64,000 nt of DNA, from the NCBI GenBank assembly GCA_963920525.1, contig OY986440.1, positions 17,966,191 to 18,030,190 of the forward strand. The letters are read 5' to 3'. Positions 34,720 to 46,387 of this stretch are shown here, piece by piece. The stretch's first letter is position 1, and each line of letters opens with the position of its first letter. This DNA comes from Dichetophora obliterata. Lineage: Eukaryota > Arthropoda > Insecta > Diptera > Sciomyzidae. The notes below the pieces were generated by a model. The model saw only the letters and a program-made list of their open reading frames with translations. It was not told where the DNA came from and did not search any database. The translations under genes were made by a program, and so were the position numbers.

Positions 34720-35165
34720 GTCATTTCATTCTTTTAATTGTGAATTTAGCTATTTGTGGCATTCTGTTAAAATGGGTTTAGGGGCATTACACGCAAAAAA
34801 CTAAAATGAGATAAATTTCAGTTTTCCATTAATTATTTTTAACCTTCTACTGCACACGAAGTCATATATGGCTTTTCATTTTTAAATTCGAATTTCCAAC
34901 GGATATAAGAGTTACGAAAAATAACAGGTATTAAAATTCATACATATTAGACGCATAGCCACTAAGAAAATAGCCACTTTTTCTTTTACATAGCCACTAA
35001 GAAAATCTCAGTTTAGTTTATCAGTGCGTGTTGTTTTATTTTTAATTCAGAAAACGCAGAATTCAGAAAATAGGCTTTTCTAAGTTACGTGCAAGTAAAT
35101 TTACTTAGGCAGGACTTCTATCGGAAACAGAACTACTTTTTTGAAAATAATTTTGTTTGCATCTG
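34720..35165. other. No gene seen
   Basis: AT-rich sequence upstream of the receptor fragment, with a short direct repeat of ACATAGCCACTAAGAAAAT (about 34990). Confidence 0.5.
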
Positions 35166-35170
35166 TATGA

Positions 35171-35657
35171 CACAGTACGACGAAATTGACCAAAAGAAAA
35201 AGCACAACCGAACTCTATACAAATTCTAAAAGAGGAACATGTTGACAGTTCATCGCACCTGGTCTGACCTCTCAATGTCGTCACAAATTTTTTTTATTTA
35301 TTTTTAAAGTTGAAGTGTTCGATTTTTGTTGTGGCGAGATTCAATGACCCAATATCATAGTCAAAATAAAAGTCGACTCTTAATTTAGTATAAGCATTTT
35401 TGACAGTTGTTTAATATAATATGTTGTCAAAAAGCTTGCACTAAATTTAGAGTCGGCTTTTAACTATGATAATGAGCCATTTCATTTTTACAGCCATGCG
35501 CCTTGTTGGAAATGAAAAATAAAATCCACTTTTTTCAGTACTTTCTTCAATACAAAATGAAGCGAGTCGACATTGAGAGGTGCGATGGACTGTGAACATC
35601 TCGTTCTTTTAGAATTTGTATACAGTTTAGTTGTGCTTTTTAAGTCGTCACACTGTG
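35171..35657. mobile_element. Long-arm inverted-repeat element with a nested one
   Basis: Outer arms of about 110 bp start CACAGTACGACG (35171) and end CGTCACACTGTG (35657). They include TACAAATTCTAAAAGA and a shared CATCGCACCT. A second inverted repeat (35344-35479, TGACCCAATATCATAGTC) sits in the centre. Non-coding; no clear duplication. Confidence 0.75.
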
Positions 35658-35659
35658 TA

Positions 35660-37230
35660 ATTCTTTTTCAAATATAAATCCAACAAAAAAAAAACGTTCT
35701 AGCTGGATCATAATGCGTGCAGTAGAGGGTTAATTTCTTTAAAAGCTATAACTTAATGCCTATACTTTATTAATCTGTAAAAAAAAATTTTAAAAAATTA
35801 CCCCAAAAATCTTTTTTTGTGTATGGCAAATTTTCTTGCATACAGAGTTGCTAGGGAGTAAAATGTTAAATATGTTTGCAACACTGTTTTCGGTCGTTCT
35901 GTCAACTGAAAAACCTGGCGCATGCCTTCTATAGAAAGCTTGGATATAACTAATTTTTTATGTAGAAATAAAGCGAAAAGGTATTTCGCTTTTCATGTAT
36001 TTTTTAATTTGAACAAATGGAAGTCGCATGTCTCAGTAGTCACGCAAAAATATATAAAAGTAGTTTTCCTAACCTGAAACAGGATTTTATAAATTCAATA
36101 CTTCCTAGAAGTAATAATAAACATGTGGTCTTATACAAACTTATTTTAATAGTAAAGGTTGCACTGTTTCGATACTGTTCTAAAATGTGTCTCAGTAGTC
36201 ACGGTGAGCAGACTGATTTTTTTTTTAATGCCGTTGTGTATAGCTGAATTGACTTTTTTGATCCAAAATTAAAAAGTTTAAGCTTCCTTGTGTCTAATTG
36301 AGTGTTAAGAGGCTGTAAAAATCCAAATTTACAATTAGGTTAGATTAATGTAGCTGCCTCAGTTGAGACACACTTAGGCCAATGAGGCCCACTGTGATAA
36401 CAAGGGTTAATTTTCCATTCTCTATCCAAACGAATTTGAGCTATTTACTAAGCCTAGAATTCGGTACACTGAAGATTCAGAGAGTTCGTCAAGGTATTTG
36501 AAAAACCAGTTGCATAAATTAAGAAAGACTGTTGCTTGACTGTTACCCAAGGGTCCCGGGTTCGAATCCTGGCCGGGCCATGGTCCTACGCTTTACCATT
36601 TATTTTCTTACTGCAATCAAAAGAACTTTAAAACACATTTATTTGTTTGCAAAATATATAATTAAAAGCTATACAGTTAAAAGCCATAAAAATTATTTAT
36701 TTTTTAAGAATTTTTGAAATATTTACGAACTATTAAATAAACGGTGGACAAATAAAGCGTCGCAGGCGAAAAATTGTTATTGAAAATAGCCGCGAATTTT
36801 AATAACAATTTTTCTTGTCTTTTAAATTATCTTAATTTCTTAATTATCTGAAATGCATCTAAAATTTTGATGCAAAATAGTTGGTACATAAAAATAGTTA
36901 TATCTTAGAAAATAATTAATGGAATTTTATGGTTAATAGCTTATTGAATAGGTAATAGAATATCCTTACTTTTAATATTCATTTTGCTAAGTTTTGTTTA
37001 TATATAGCAAAGATATAGCAAGTTTTTTTAGCCCATTTTTCAATTTTGGACCCATATAACTTCTACACCAGATGAGAGCGACCATTAATTTTTTCAGATT
37101 TGGAATAAGAAGGCCTTAATACATATGTTCTACGAAAAAAAGTGAAAAAATTCATTTTGGCTAAAGGTAAAATAAAGGTCGCTGAAAAAATAAAAACATT
37201 GATACTAACAATATCAAAAAAAAAAAAAAG
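35660..37230. other. No gene seen; tRNA-3'-half-like motif
   Basis: AT-rich cargo sequence. At 36551-36580 the string CCGGGTTCGAATCCTGG forms a T-arm with an exact B box, followed by CCGGGCCA like a tRNA acceptor strand. No matching 5' acceptor lies upstream, so this is at most a 3' half or SINE relic. Confidence 0.5.
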
Positions 37231-37234
37231 TGTT

Positions 37235-38506
37235 TCATACTTGTAAACCATGCCATGCGAAACTATTACACTCTGGTCATCACTTCCTGAAGAGAAGAGC
37301 GGGTAACGTAAGTGAAACACCACACTTCGAACAGCGTTTTTATGCAGACGCATTGTTTGATATGGCTTAGTAGAAAAATCCAAATTGAACCAAAGCATCT
37401 TCTTGTCGTACGTGGACACCAGCAGATTGTCACCTTTGGGATGAATAGACATTCCCGAAATCCATTTTGAATTTGATAATAACTTTGTAATGAGCTACTG
37501 CTTTACTAAATCATAAATGCGAATATTGTGCTGAGTCTAAAAAATAAAATCAACATGAACACAGTTCTCAACAAAATAACAAATACTGCTTACAGCAACA
37601 AAAAAGCACTGCTTTATGGGATGGAACAGAACACACTGTATCAGACCCTTGCTCTTTGAGAACGGGATCTGGGAGCGTCTTTTTGATAGTTGATGCATGA
37701 GCGCAGAGCGATTGGCACCCTCTGGCATAAGAGTGGCCAGATAATCGCCACGACCATGCCAAGTTACCTGACGAATGGGTTTAAAGTGGGTTATTAGCAC
37801 ACGCACGCCGTTTTCTTGTTCCTCCTTTTCAGCCACCAGCCACTGTACAGCTGTCTTTATCCGTTCACTTTCCAATGTGAGCTTTGGTGCTTTTGCTAGC
37901 AAATCGTAAGTCTTCTTAATAAGCATTTTGTTGCCGACTTTTGGATTGGTTTCCAGAGGTTTCCAGAGGCCACAGCTACAATTGATAACTTTACATTAGG
38001 TCACCAAGCGACACAGCGAATGACATCGTCCGTTTCGATAGTGCGTATGCAACGACCAGTCGCAATTTCCCAAACTAAAAAAAAAGTTCGAATTGAGGAA
38101 CGTCTTCTGTTTAAGCTTAACATAGACATGGTTTATTCAAATGGCCGCCGTGCTACAAAACAAGACCTTCTCTTTCTTGTTATTGCAGCAGCAGCAGCCA
38201 ACCGTTTGTGCAAAGCAAAGACTTACCACTGGAGCCGTGGATATGCAGGCACTTCACGCAGATTTATATTTTTGCGGCATGAAGTGAAGCTTCCGCTTGT
38301 GTGGCTCATCTTTAGCTTGAGCCATTCTTTTTGCTCCTCCTCGTCGAAAAGAAATTCTGGAGGTAGATTGTATGATTCAGCATGGCCCAGTAAGTCACGT
38401 TTTGGAGCTGAAACAGGGTCGTGTATTCGTCGCATATGCTCGCGGCTGGTATCGGTTTCCCAAAGCAAAGATTCCAATCACTAATTCCATCAATTAATTC
38501 CATCAA
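37235..38506 (-). pseudogene. Bop1: BOP1-like ribosome-biogenesis gene fragment
   Basis: Minus-strand pieces follow the order of BOP1 (a WD40 protein that acts with Pescadillo and WDR12 in 60S ribosome assembly). 38477-38223 has the BOP1 N-terminal block (GHAESYNLPPEFLFDEEEQ, then NINLREVPAYPRLQW). About 38070-37990 has WEIATGRCIRTIETDDV. 37926-37593 has VTWHGRGDYLATLMPEGANR and QLSKRRSQIPFSKSKG. 37538-37235 has HPKGDNLLVSTYDKKMLWF and FSSGSDDQSVIVSHGMVY. In-frame stops at 38001-38003 and 37495-37497, plus frame changes, make it non-functional. An intron (37592-37539) is kept and the copy stops at an exon end. It lies inside the outer P-like element, opposite in strand to the transposase. Confidence 0.85.
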
Positions 38507-39163
38507 CTTTACTTTCTCGTTTTTTACTAGTTGAACGAAGTCCTCTATTCTCGCAGCCTCCGTTAGGCATCTGCAACATAGTCAATTGGGTAGCTCGCCA
38601 TCGTTCCTAATCTGTAAAACAAGCTTATTGTAGCGAATTAATACATTTTATAACATTCAAAATTAAATCAATGTCCAGCAAACAACAGATGCTCTTCACC
38701 AAGTTATCCTCTTCTCGCTGCCTTCTGCAAATAATACCCTAACCAATATCCTGTTTTGTAGCGCAAAGCCGACACATTTTTCCGATGCTTGAATTTAATT
38801 TTTCTTCGTTCATAAATTTTTTGGAAATTGTTAACAAATAATCAAATAAGAATATAAGTTGCACATTCCGAAGCAAATATCAATAAAACACTTATTTGCA
38901 AATGGCTGACTTTCGATTAAACACTTGACAGATCTGAGGTGAACTCACGTACACAATACATGAGTTTCACCAAAGTAGAGAAAAACGCAGAAATAAAATG
39001 AAATCATATGTTTTGACGTCACAAAATTTAAGTTTCCCATCTCTTTATCTCTGCCAGTTACCACACGCATCTGCTCCAATTGTAACACGAGGATGGTACG
39101 TGACAGCTCGTCAATTTTGTCGCACATTCATTCTATTGGAACAGCAGCAGGCCAAAATAATAA

Positions 39164-39483
39164 GGCTATTCACAGTTTGAATACGCTGGTCTGCTATTTG
39201 TACGATTTGCTATTTGTACGCCAATTTACGAAAGCGTATTTTGCTTTGTTATTGTTTTGCATACAAACGAAAATACGCAGGCACGCGTAAATAAAAGTAG
39301 CCCTTGGACGTGTTTTTTGTACCTCGTATTTTTATGCTTTGTCTGAAGCCGCATAATCATATACATCACAGGGTTGCATAATTTTTTAATACCTCAGTCA
39401 CATGGCGAGGTGCTCACAGTTTGAACAAAAACAAATGCTATAAATACGATTTGTTGAAAGTACGCTTAAACTGTGAATAGCCC
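39164..39483. mobile_element. Miniature element, GGGCTATTCACAG family
   Basis: The arms GGCTATTCACAGTTTGAATA and the complement ending GTGAATAGCCC are flanked by TAA on each side, the canonical Harbinger-type target. Non-coding. It lies 110 bp right of the outer P-like element. Confidence 0.8.
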
Positions 39484-39489
39484 TAATAA

Positions 39490-40330
39490 AAGCGAAGCAA
39501 CAGTAGAATCAAAAGGTACAACAACACTAAAAAAAACAGTGCAGCTAATACAAGAACAACAATAACCACGACAATAGTGCAGCCAAAATTACAGCAACAA
39601 CAAAACATCAACAACAACAGTATCAACGACAATAGCGCAGCTGAACCAACGGATTAAACCAAGTTATAATAAGTTATTTTGGGTTGTTTGAGTTTGTTCT
39701 TAATCCGTATTTGTAAAATTAAGACGCAGCTCCCACATAGTGGGATTTTAATATAATAAATTTATTTAAAATAAACTCGTGTGTTTATAACTTATATCTT
39801 TTGTTATAAATATTTATATGTACATATATATATATATCAAATTTATTGCTGTTAAAAAAACCAATAGATACTGATTTATGTAATATCATAGGCTATTTTG
39901 ATAAGCAAAATTACCAAAATCTCTATTTCTGAGAGCTATTTAATGGAGCGAAGTGTGGTTACATTAAGGGTAATCAGAGGTAGTCTGAATGCTGAAGTGT
40001 TGATTATTTGAACAACACAACAACAAATTGCACGTCTTGTCATATTTCAACAACTTAACCCTCTAACAATAATGGTATTCCCTTAAAAATTCAAATTTCT
40101 CATTTCGTAAAAATGTAAACTTCAAAGCTCTTATTAAGCCGCGTTTCCATGTGACCTTTTACTATCCTCCAGTATCCCATATCACAAATTTGTTCCTATA
40201 AAAGTGAGATAAATATATGTGGTTTAATTTATAGCAAGGTTGACATATGTGAAAATTTTTCATTGTTTTTTGAAAATTATATATTCTTCTATTAATTAAA
40301 TAATATATTCAGTAATAAAACAGTAAGTAA
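39490..40330. other. CAA-rich and AT-rich spacer, no gene seen
   Basis: A CAA/ACA-rich stretch (39520-39650) is followed by AT-rich sequence. A short motif GCGTTTCCATGTGA (about 40141) recurs inverted near 49440, so both may be remnants of one repeat family. Confidence 0.5.
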
Positions 40331-40379
40331 AATAAATAAATATTATACTATTAAAGGAGCAATATTTGTTGTTTGTTTA

Positions 40380-41235
40380 TTTGTTTTTAAATGAGTTCTC
40401 GAAATGGCCCCAAGCGATTTCGATGAACTTTTCAGTATAGGGTTTTACGAAGACGAAAAATCGGTCTGACTAGGTCTCATTTCTGAGAAAATTGGCTTAG
40501 CAGCACATATTGGGGTATTTGACTGATTTACGCGGTCACAATTATTTTATTTGGTAAAAAGTTTCTATCCAAGTTTGTTATTTGATTTTAGCCCTGCACT
40601 ACCATTGGAACATATTCAACACTGGACAAAAAATCGTTGGAAACACATTGGAATATTTGACCGATTTAGGAGGCCAAAATTTTTGTATACGCTAAACAGT
40701 TTCTATTCAAGTGTATTTGATTTTAACACTGTACGACCGTTGGGACATATTAAACACTTTTCAATATTGCAAAAAAAAAAATGGTTTAGCAGTGCACATT
40801 GTGGTATTTGACCGATTTACGCACCCGAAATTATTTTATTCGGAAAATAGTTATATTCAAGTCTGTTATTTGATTTGAACCCTGTACTACCAATTTGCTT
40901 TTGTTATGTATCCAAGCGTTAGTCATAACTTGTGTTTTGCTATGTACAAAGGTTTAATTTTTCCGTGTATTTTTATGTGGTAGCGTAGAAAGCATTATGG
41001 TGGCTAAAATTATTTTATTCGGTAAAAAGTTTATATTTTATTATAGACTAATAATCTTTCTGCAGACTTACGTACATTTAATGGCGCTATGCATACTTTT
41101 AAACTGTGATGAAAAGATGTTGTTCGAAAAATTTATGATTACAGTAGCTTTAAAAAATTAATTTTTGTATCGATATACAATCAAAAAGAAAAAAATTGGT
41201 TTAAGTGGGAAGCCGAGCTAAGCTCGGTCGCCCTT
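40380..41235 (-). repeat. Repeat with about three 140-150-bp tandem units and hairpin
   Basis: Units starting near 40512, 40651 and 40801 share a core like GGTATTTGACCGATTTACG. Each then has a block ending GTTATTTGATTT and CACTACCATTGG or similar. The right part ends with the hairpin GCCGAGCTAAGCTCGGTCG. The relative at 2200-2645 has a single unit in opposite orientation. Probably a Helitron-like non-autonomous element whose unit number varies. Confidence 0.65.
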
Positions 41236-41419
41236 AGTACTATATTATGAACTAGCTGGCCTGACAGACATTCTTCTGCCCTCACCAAAGCTAACGCAAG
41301 GAGTTTGATTTGTAGAAAGTTGCATTATGAAAAATTTTTAACAATAGAGGTTACCATCTTTGTTGGAGGAAAATAAGAGGATAAAAGTGAGATTGTATAT
41401 ATTATGAATAAAAAAAGAT

Positions 41420-41960
41420 TGAACCAAAATACTCATCGTACCTGAAAATTATTTTCTTCAAATTGTCATGCTAATCATATGAGCGCTTCAGGAAATTTAA
41501 ATGGTTTTGTAATATATTTGTACTACAGCACATTCTAGTGTTTAGGATAGATAAAAAATAGCGCCGAAACACTCATCGTACCTAAAAACCTCTGTACACA
41601 AATTTTCATGTTAATCATAGGAGCAATTTAGGATTTTTTGTGGTTTTTAAAACTTTTTTACTACAGTGCTCTCTGGTTTTAAGGATAGGTCAAAATAAAT
41701 GGTGCCAAAACACTCATCTTACGAAAAACCTCTGAATACAAATTTTCACAGTAATCATAGGATCAATTCAGTAGTTTTTTCTAGTTTTGTAAAAGTTGTG
41801 TACTGCAGCGCCCTCTAGTTTTAAGGGTATGTAAAAATAAATGGCGCAAAAACACTCGTCTTACCTTAAAACCTCTGTATATAATTTTTCATTCTAATCA
41901 TATGATAAATTTAGGAGATTATTGTTTCCCCAATCACAGCGCCACCTACTGGGTCCAATT
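41420..41960. repeat. Four diverged tandem units of about 141 bp
   Basis: Units start ACTCATCGTACC at 41431 and 41571 and ACTCRTCTTAC at 41712 and 41854. Each carries an AATTTTCAT..AATCAT block and a CTACAGCGCCCTCTAGTTTTA-like block before the next unit. The spacing is 140, 141 and 142 bp. An upstream CTAGCTGGCCTGACAGACAT (41252) may be the element start. Confidence 0.8.
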
Positions 41961-42144
41961 GGGAATCTAAGCATTCAGGGTTAGATAAATCAGGAATAAG
42001 TTTAGATAATGAAAATAGTTCCCTTAGGCTACCATGTCGAAATTAACTGCGACTCATTAATATCAAACTGTGCAAGATCTGATGAAAAACATTCATGATT
42101 ATTTTATTTTTTTACCAATAATTTGTCTTATATCCTTAGCAAAT

Positions 42145-43660
42145 ATGAACAATTTCGAGTACGAAGAAACCACAGCCTTGGAAATTATTTTTTCAAGTTC
42201 TTCATCATCATCGGAAGACGACGAACCATTGCCGCTAAAACGACAACTCCATTCATGGGTGAGGCAATTTTATCGAGAGTGCAACGTAGATGGTGCCTTC
42301 ATAACACACTTCATTAGACTTCAAATGAGTGATCCACAGCTGTTCTATCAGTATATCAGGATGAGTGCTACTCAATTTGAAGAGCTATTGGGTCTCGTGG
42401 CACCTATGATAAAAAAAATGTGGTTGACAAGGGAGCCAATTAATAAAAGCTGTCGGCTTGCAATGACTCTAAGGTAATTATTTACTCTTTTAGTGTACTA
42501 AAAGGTAACCTGCCTAAATAATAATCCATGTGAATACCTAGATATTTGGCAAACGGCGAGTCACAGCGCAGCATAGCGCTAAACTTCAAATGCTCACCAA
42601 CTGTGGTTCACCGAGTTATTCCGGAAACCTGCTCTGCAATTGCAGCTTCGTTAAAGAGCACTGTTTTTAAAAAAATGTCAACATCATACTTTCTAAAAAT
42701 CGATGAGGAGTTCCAAAATAAGTGGCAGTTTCCCCACTGTATTGGTGCTATAGATGGGAAACATATTCAAATACAGGTAAAATGCCTAAAAAATGTTTGC
42801 AAGGTTTATACATTATTTACTTACAGGCGCCACCATGCTCGGGGAGCGAGTATTACAATTATAAAAAAACTTCTCAATTGTTTTGATGGGGATAAGTGAC
42901 GCCAATTACTATTTTATAATGTGCGAAGTTGGAGCAGCAGGTAAAGAAAGCGATAATGGAGTTTTCCAACGCTGCAATTTCGGCAAGCTGTATTACTCAA
43001 GAAAACTACCGTATATAAATACTATAAATAAATGCAATTGTACTTATTCACAATCTATATCATTTTAGAATACCACAGCCATCCGATATCAGTGAAGAGT
43101 TTCAAAAACTTCCATATGTTTTCGCTGGCGACGATGCTTTTCCGTTAGAAACAACCCTTCTTAAGCCATTTTCGCACACTACAATGAAAGTAAATGAGCG
43201 AATTTTTAACTACAGGTATATAAAATATTTGATTACTTGCATGTTTTCTCTCAATATTGATTTCTATTTTATTTTTAGACTAAGCCGTGCACGCTGTATT
43301 GTTGAAAATGCATTCGGTATTTTGACAGCAAAGTGGCGTATTTTCCGACAGCCAATTATTGCAAAAGTAGAAACTACAGAAAAAATCGTTTCAGCTAGCG
43401 TTTGCTTGCATAATTGGTTACGCTTACAAAAGTGCTCGCAATACGTGACGCCTGATCTTATTGATAGGGATATTAATGGAATTTTAAAGAAAGGTGAATG
43501 GAGATCTCACTCTCCAAATATGGTACAGCTTCCAGCAAGTGGAAAGCATAACGCCTACTCCGAAGCTAAGGAAACACGAAGGAAATTGATGGCATACTTT
43601 GCTGGACAAGGAAGTGTTCCATGGCAATGGGACGTGGTGAATGGTAAAACTCAAAAGTGA
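42145..43660 (+). pseudogene. Second Harbinger-type DDE nuclease, one-base frameshift
   Basis: Five exons: 42145-42473, 42542-42776, 42827-43010, 43069-43215 and 43279-43660. All have GT/AG borders and phases that agree except in exon 3. There a run of seven A (42863-42869) lacks one base to keep YYNYKK in frame with FSIVLMGISDANY. Motifs: Ser-rich acidic N-terminus, GAIDGKH (first Asp), AGDDAFPL (second Asp), IVENAFGIL (Glu), CLHNWLR. It differs clearly from the nuclease at 690-2134, including in exon structure. It faces a MADF-BESS gene at 46234-44822, as in the first element. A sequencing error in the A run would make it intact. Confidence 0.88.
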
Positions 43661-43664
43661 AGTA

Positions 43665-44185
43665 AAAAGCAGCGTCTGTTCACCAGGTTAGGTGCGGCTG
43701 TAGTGAGCGTCTGTCTTGTATCAAGCGGCTCACGGACCCTTACGTGGTAGTCACCTTGACGTGGTGTAAGGGCTTAAGTTGCAAGGACTTGTCAGATTAT
43801 ACCGTTTGGAGTTCCTGCCAAGGCTTTCCAAGTTGAATACGCTGAAAAAGAGCAACTTACTTATTAAACGCAGTCAAGATGTATTGGTCAAAATACTGAT
43901 TCTGTACCGCGGCTAATAAGTATACTAAGAACTACCAATATCGCAACCAGATATATAAAAGACACTTAAATGTTAATATTAAATTTCAAATATTCTTTTT
44001 AATTGTTATTAATTATTTAAAATAAGTTTTTACAAAAAACTTTTTAAAATATTTCAAATATATAGAAATTATATTTTAATAAAAGTAAATTTTATTAGTT
44101 TATACAATTATGAAGTATTTAAAAATAAAACAAAATTAAGGAAATAATTCAATAAAGTACAAATTTTTGACTTCAAGAAATAATT
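43665..44185. other. GC-richer repeat block after the nuclease
   Basis: From 43670 to about 43920 the sequence is GC-richer and non-coding (contains CGGACCCTTACGTGG). It reads like part of a dispersed repeat. The remainder is AT-rich and holds no gene. Confidence 0.4.
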
Positions 44186-44187
44186 GC

Positions 44188-44441
44188 ATATCGTCACCTA
44201 AAATACAAAAAAGATTAACAAAAAAATTTCAAAATTGAATTTTTGATTGATTATGATGCACCGTATCAAAATACATGTTCCTCCAAAATTTTACACTTCT
44301 ACAACTAAAAACGACGTTTTTCTTAACAAAATTCTAAAAGCCTTCAGTGCAAGCGCTTGAAAAATTAAGAAAGTTTTTTGCTTCTCCTGTAAAATCTTAA
44401 AAAGTGTTGTAACCTTTTTGCATTTTAGGTTACGATATATA
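44188..44441. mobile_element. Inverted-repeat element related to 8944-9195
   Basis: The ends GCATATCGTCACCTAAAAT and ATTTTAGGTTACGATATAT are complementary. The interior shares the GTATCAAAATACATGTT block with the other copy. Non-coding. Confidence 0.5.
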
Positions 44442-44545
44442 AATTAAGAAACTTTTTTTGTCAACTTTAAAAAAATGGAATGGATATGTTTAAAAGAATT
44501 AATGAGATATTTTAGCTAATAATTATTAAAATTGAATTTAGTATT

Positions 44546-44768
44546 CAGGCATGTTCTACATTCCACTTCCGAGTGGAAGTGAAAATAAATCATAATTGAA
44601 TTCGATATTTGGTGTACTATATATAAATGTTTTTGTTAATAAAATTAATTATATTAATAAATTAAATAAAATACAAAACGAAAAAAGTGATGCATACAAC
44701 AGCATATATCAAATTTAATTATGATTTAATTTCATTTCTACTCGGAAGTGGAATGTAGAACATGCCTG
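44546..44768. mobile_element. Foldback miniature element, CAGGCATG family, copy 2
   Basis: 223 bp, starting CAGGCATGTTCTACATTCCA and ending with the complement, with ATT on both sides. The outer arms match the copy at 6734-6923; the centre differs. Confidence 0.85.
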
Positions 44769-44821
44769 ATTAAGATGTTTTTCTGTTAATAAAATAAGTA
44801 TTTTAAAAACATTTCAAGAAA

Positions 44822-46234
44822 TTACATGCTGTCATCAGCATTCTCTTCATCGACCAATTTAATAATTTTTGATCTTACAGCGCGAAACTTTTTCATACTC
44901 ATGTCCTTCAGGTCTGCATAGAGCATGTCACAAAACAAGCGTTTGTCATCAGATGAATCATACTGTGTTCTTGAAGATAGAAATTGTTTTTTTAATTCGA
45001 TGTTTTCTCGTTTTATTTTAAGTTTTTCTAAAATAAATTTAAAAAAAAAAATTTATGTAATATGATTTAAGGAAATATTAGCGTTTGATAAACATTAAAT
45101 ACCAAGAGCAAAATCTTCTTCTTGTTTTCTTTTAATATTTTTTTGTTTTACTTCTGGCGATATTATTCTTGGGCTTGATTTTTTTATTTCTACATCGCCG
45201 GCTTTCTTTAACTGCTCTCCTAAAATATATCCAAATTATTTTTGTAATGGAATGTAACAAGTGTACATACAGCATTACGAAACATTTTATATAATATATT
45301 ATTATTATAATTTATAGTATTTACCTTGCAAATATAGCTCAGCGTCTTCGCTTCTTAGTTCGCATGTGTATTCATCCAGAAAATTTACGTCTTCGAATAC
45401 AATATCTGTTGATGTGTTTGCTGTAAATAAAACGTTTAAATATATAGCTATGATAGTTATTCATATGATATAAATATTACTTTCTTCTTCTACATTAATT
45501 TCGACTGAGTTCCATAATGATGTTGACCTAGAATTTATGAAATAACACAGAACAGATCAATTAGTTTATAAAGATTTCTAAGAGTGAACGGTTTAAAAAA
45601 TATGGATTAACTTACTTCCTTGGTTTCATGGAGTCATTGAGAAATGAAAATAGCCGCGCGCAGGGAAACTCCTTGGCAGCTCCTCCCGATCCAGATGCAG
45701 AAGTCCCTTGGATCCACTGCTGGTATCTGTATTTTAACGCAGCAAATTTTTTTGAAACCATTTTGACGTTTTCTTTTGTCTGCTTTATTCCTAAAATATT
45801 CTTTTTTTTAATATAGTCTGTTATGAAGTCTTACGTAGTTTCCCAACTCCGTTAGTACTTCCATCCATAAACGTTGACGCATATGTACATTTTTATAATT
45901 TACAGTCGACATGTCCCAAAGACCAGGTCTGCATCGCACTGCTTCAATTAACTGTTCTGTATTTTTAAAAATACGATTTTATTTTAATATTTAATTTTGT
46001 ACATATATAAAATACACATTTTTTTTCTTTAATAACGTCACAATAAAAACAAATACTATTTTTTAAATTAGAAAAGTAACATCACCAAAATTTCATATAA
46101 TATATAATTACTAGATAATGATAGAACAAATGATTCTGTATAATTGAAGAAATTTATTTTTTTTTATTATAACGTTATTGAAGAAAATGAGCAATATGCT
46201 TACCTTTTCCAATTATGGATTCAGAGTATTCCAT
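44822..46234 (-). CDS. MADF-BESS protein of the second Harbinger-type element, seven exons
   Basis: Minus-strand exons 46234-46204, 45956-45835, 45782-45616, 45527-45481, 45420-45325, 45219-45103 and 45027-44822 join in phase to 261 aa without a stop. Exons 1-3 form a MADF domain (EQLIEAVRCRPGLWDMST, RLWMEVLTELGNY, KMVSKKFAALKYRYQQWIQ). The middle is acidic, then Lys-rich. The last exon ends in a BESS-like segment (DDKRLFCDMLYADLKDMSMK). The acceptor of exon 3 is the least certain, since an alternative upstream AG gives a stop. It should be the DNA-binding partner of the convergent nuclease. I could not find matching terminal repeats for this element. Confidence 0.82.
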
Positions 46235-46387
46235 TTAAAATATTTTTTTTAACCAAACAGTCGATTATTTTTATTTTGCTGATTTTAACCGTGTAGCCAA
46301 GTTTGCACCAAAAATACAAGAAGCTGTTAACGTAATCCTGTCAAATATATTTAAAATTAAAGTGTTTTCTAAATGACCTCTATATTT

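Larger units (their letters stand above)
4815..39053 (+). mobile_element. Outer P-element-like transposon, interrupted by the inner copy
   Basis: The left end begins CAGAGATAAAGAGATGGGAA at 4815 and the right end finishes with its reverse complement at 39053. The right flank is CCAGTTAC; the left flank, once the Harbinger element is removed, is CCAGTTAAC. This is an 8-bp-type duplication with one extra base. Excluding the inner copy, the element is about 15.9 kb, far larger than a Drosophila P element. It holds a complete THAP-type transposase (5220-13227), an antisense exon in its intron, and fragments of mAChR and BOP1 genes. The last ~140 bp before the right end (from about 38905) are shared with the inner copy (from about 33575). 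The outer boundary is less certain than the inner one because of the imperfect duplication. Confidence 0.75.

Noticed and set aside
34990..35010. Satellite array
   Set aside because: Only two copies of the ACATAGCCACTAAG word are present.
36531..36580. tRNA gene
   Set aside because: Only the T-arm and 3' acceptor strand fit; no complementary 5' acceptor, D-arm or anticodon arm lies upstream.
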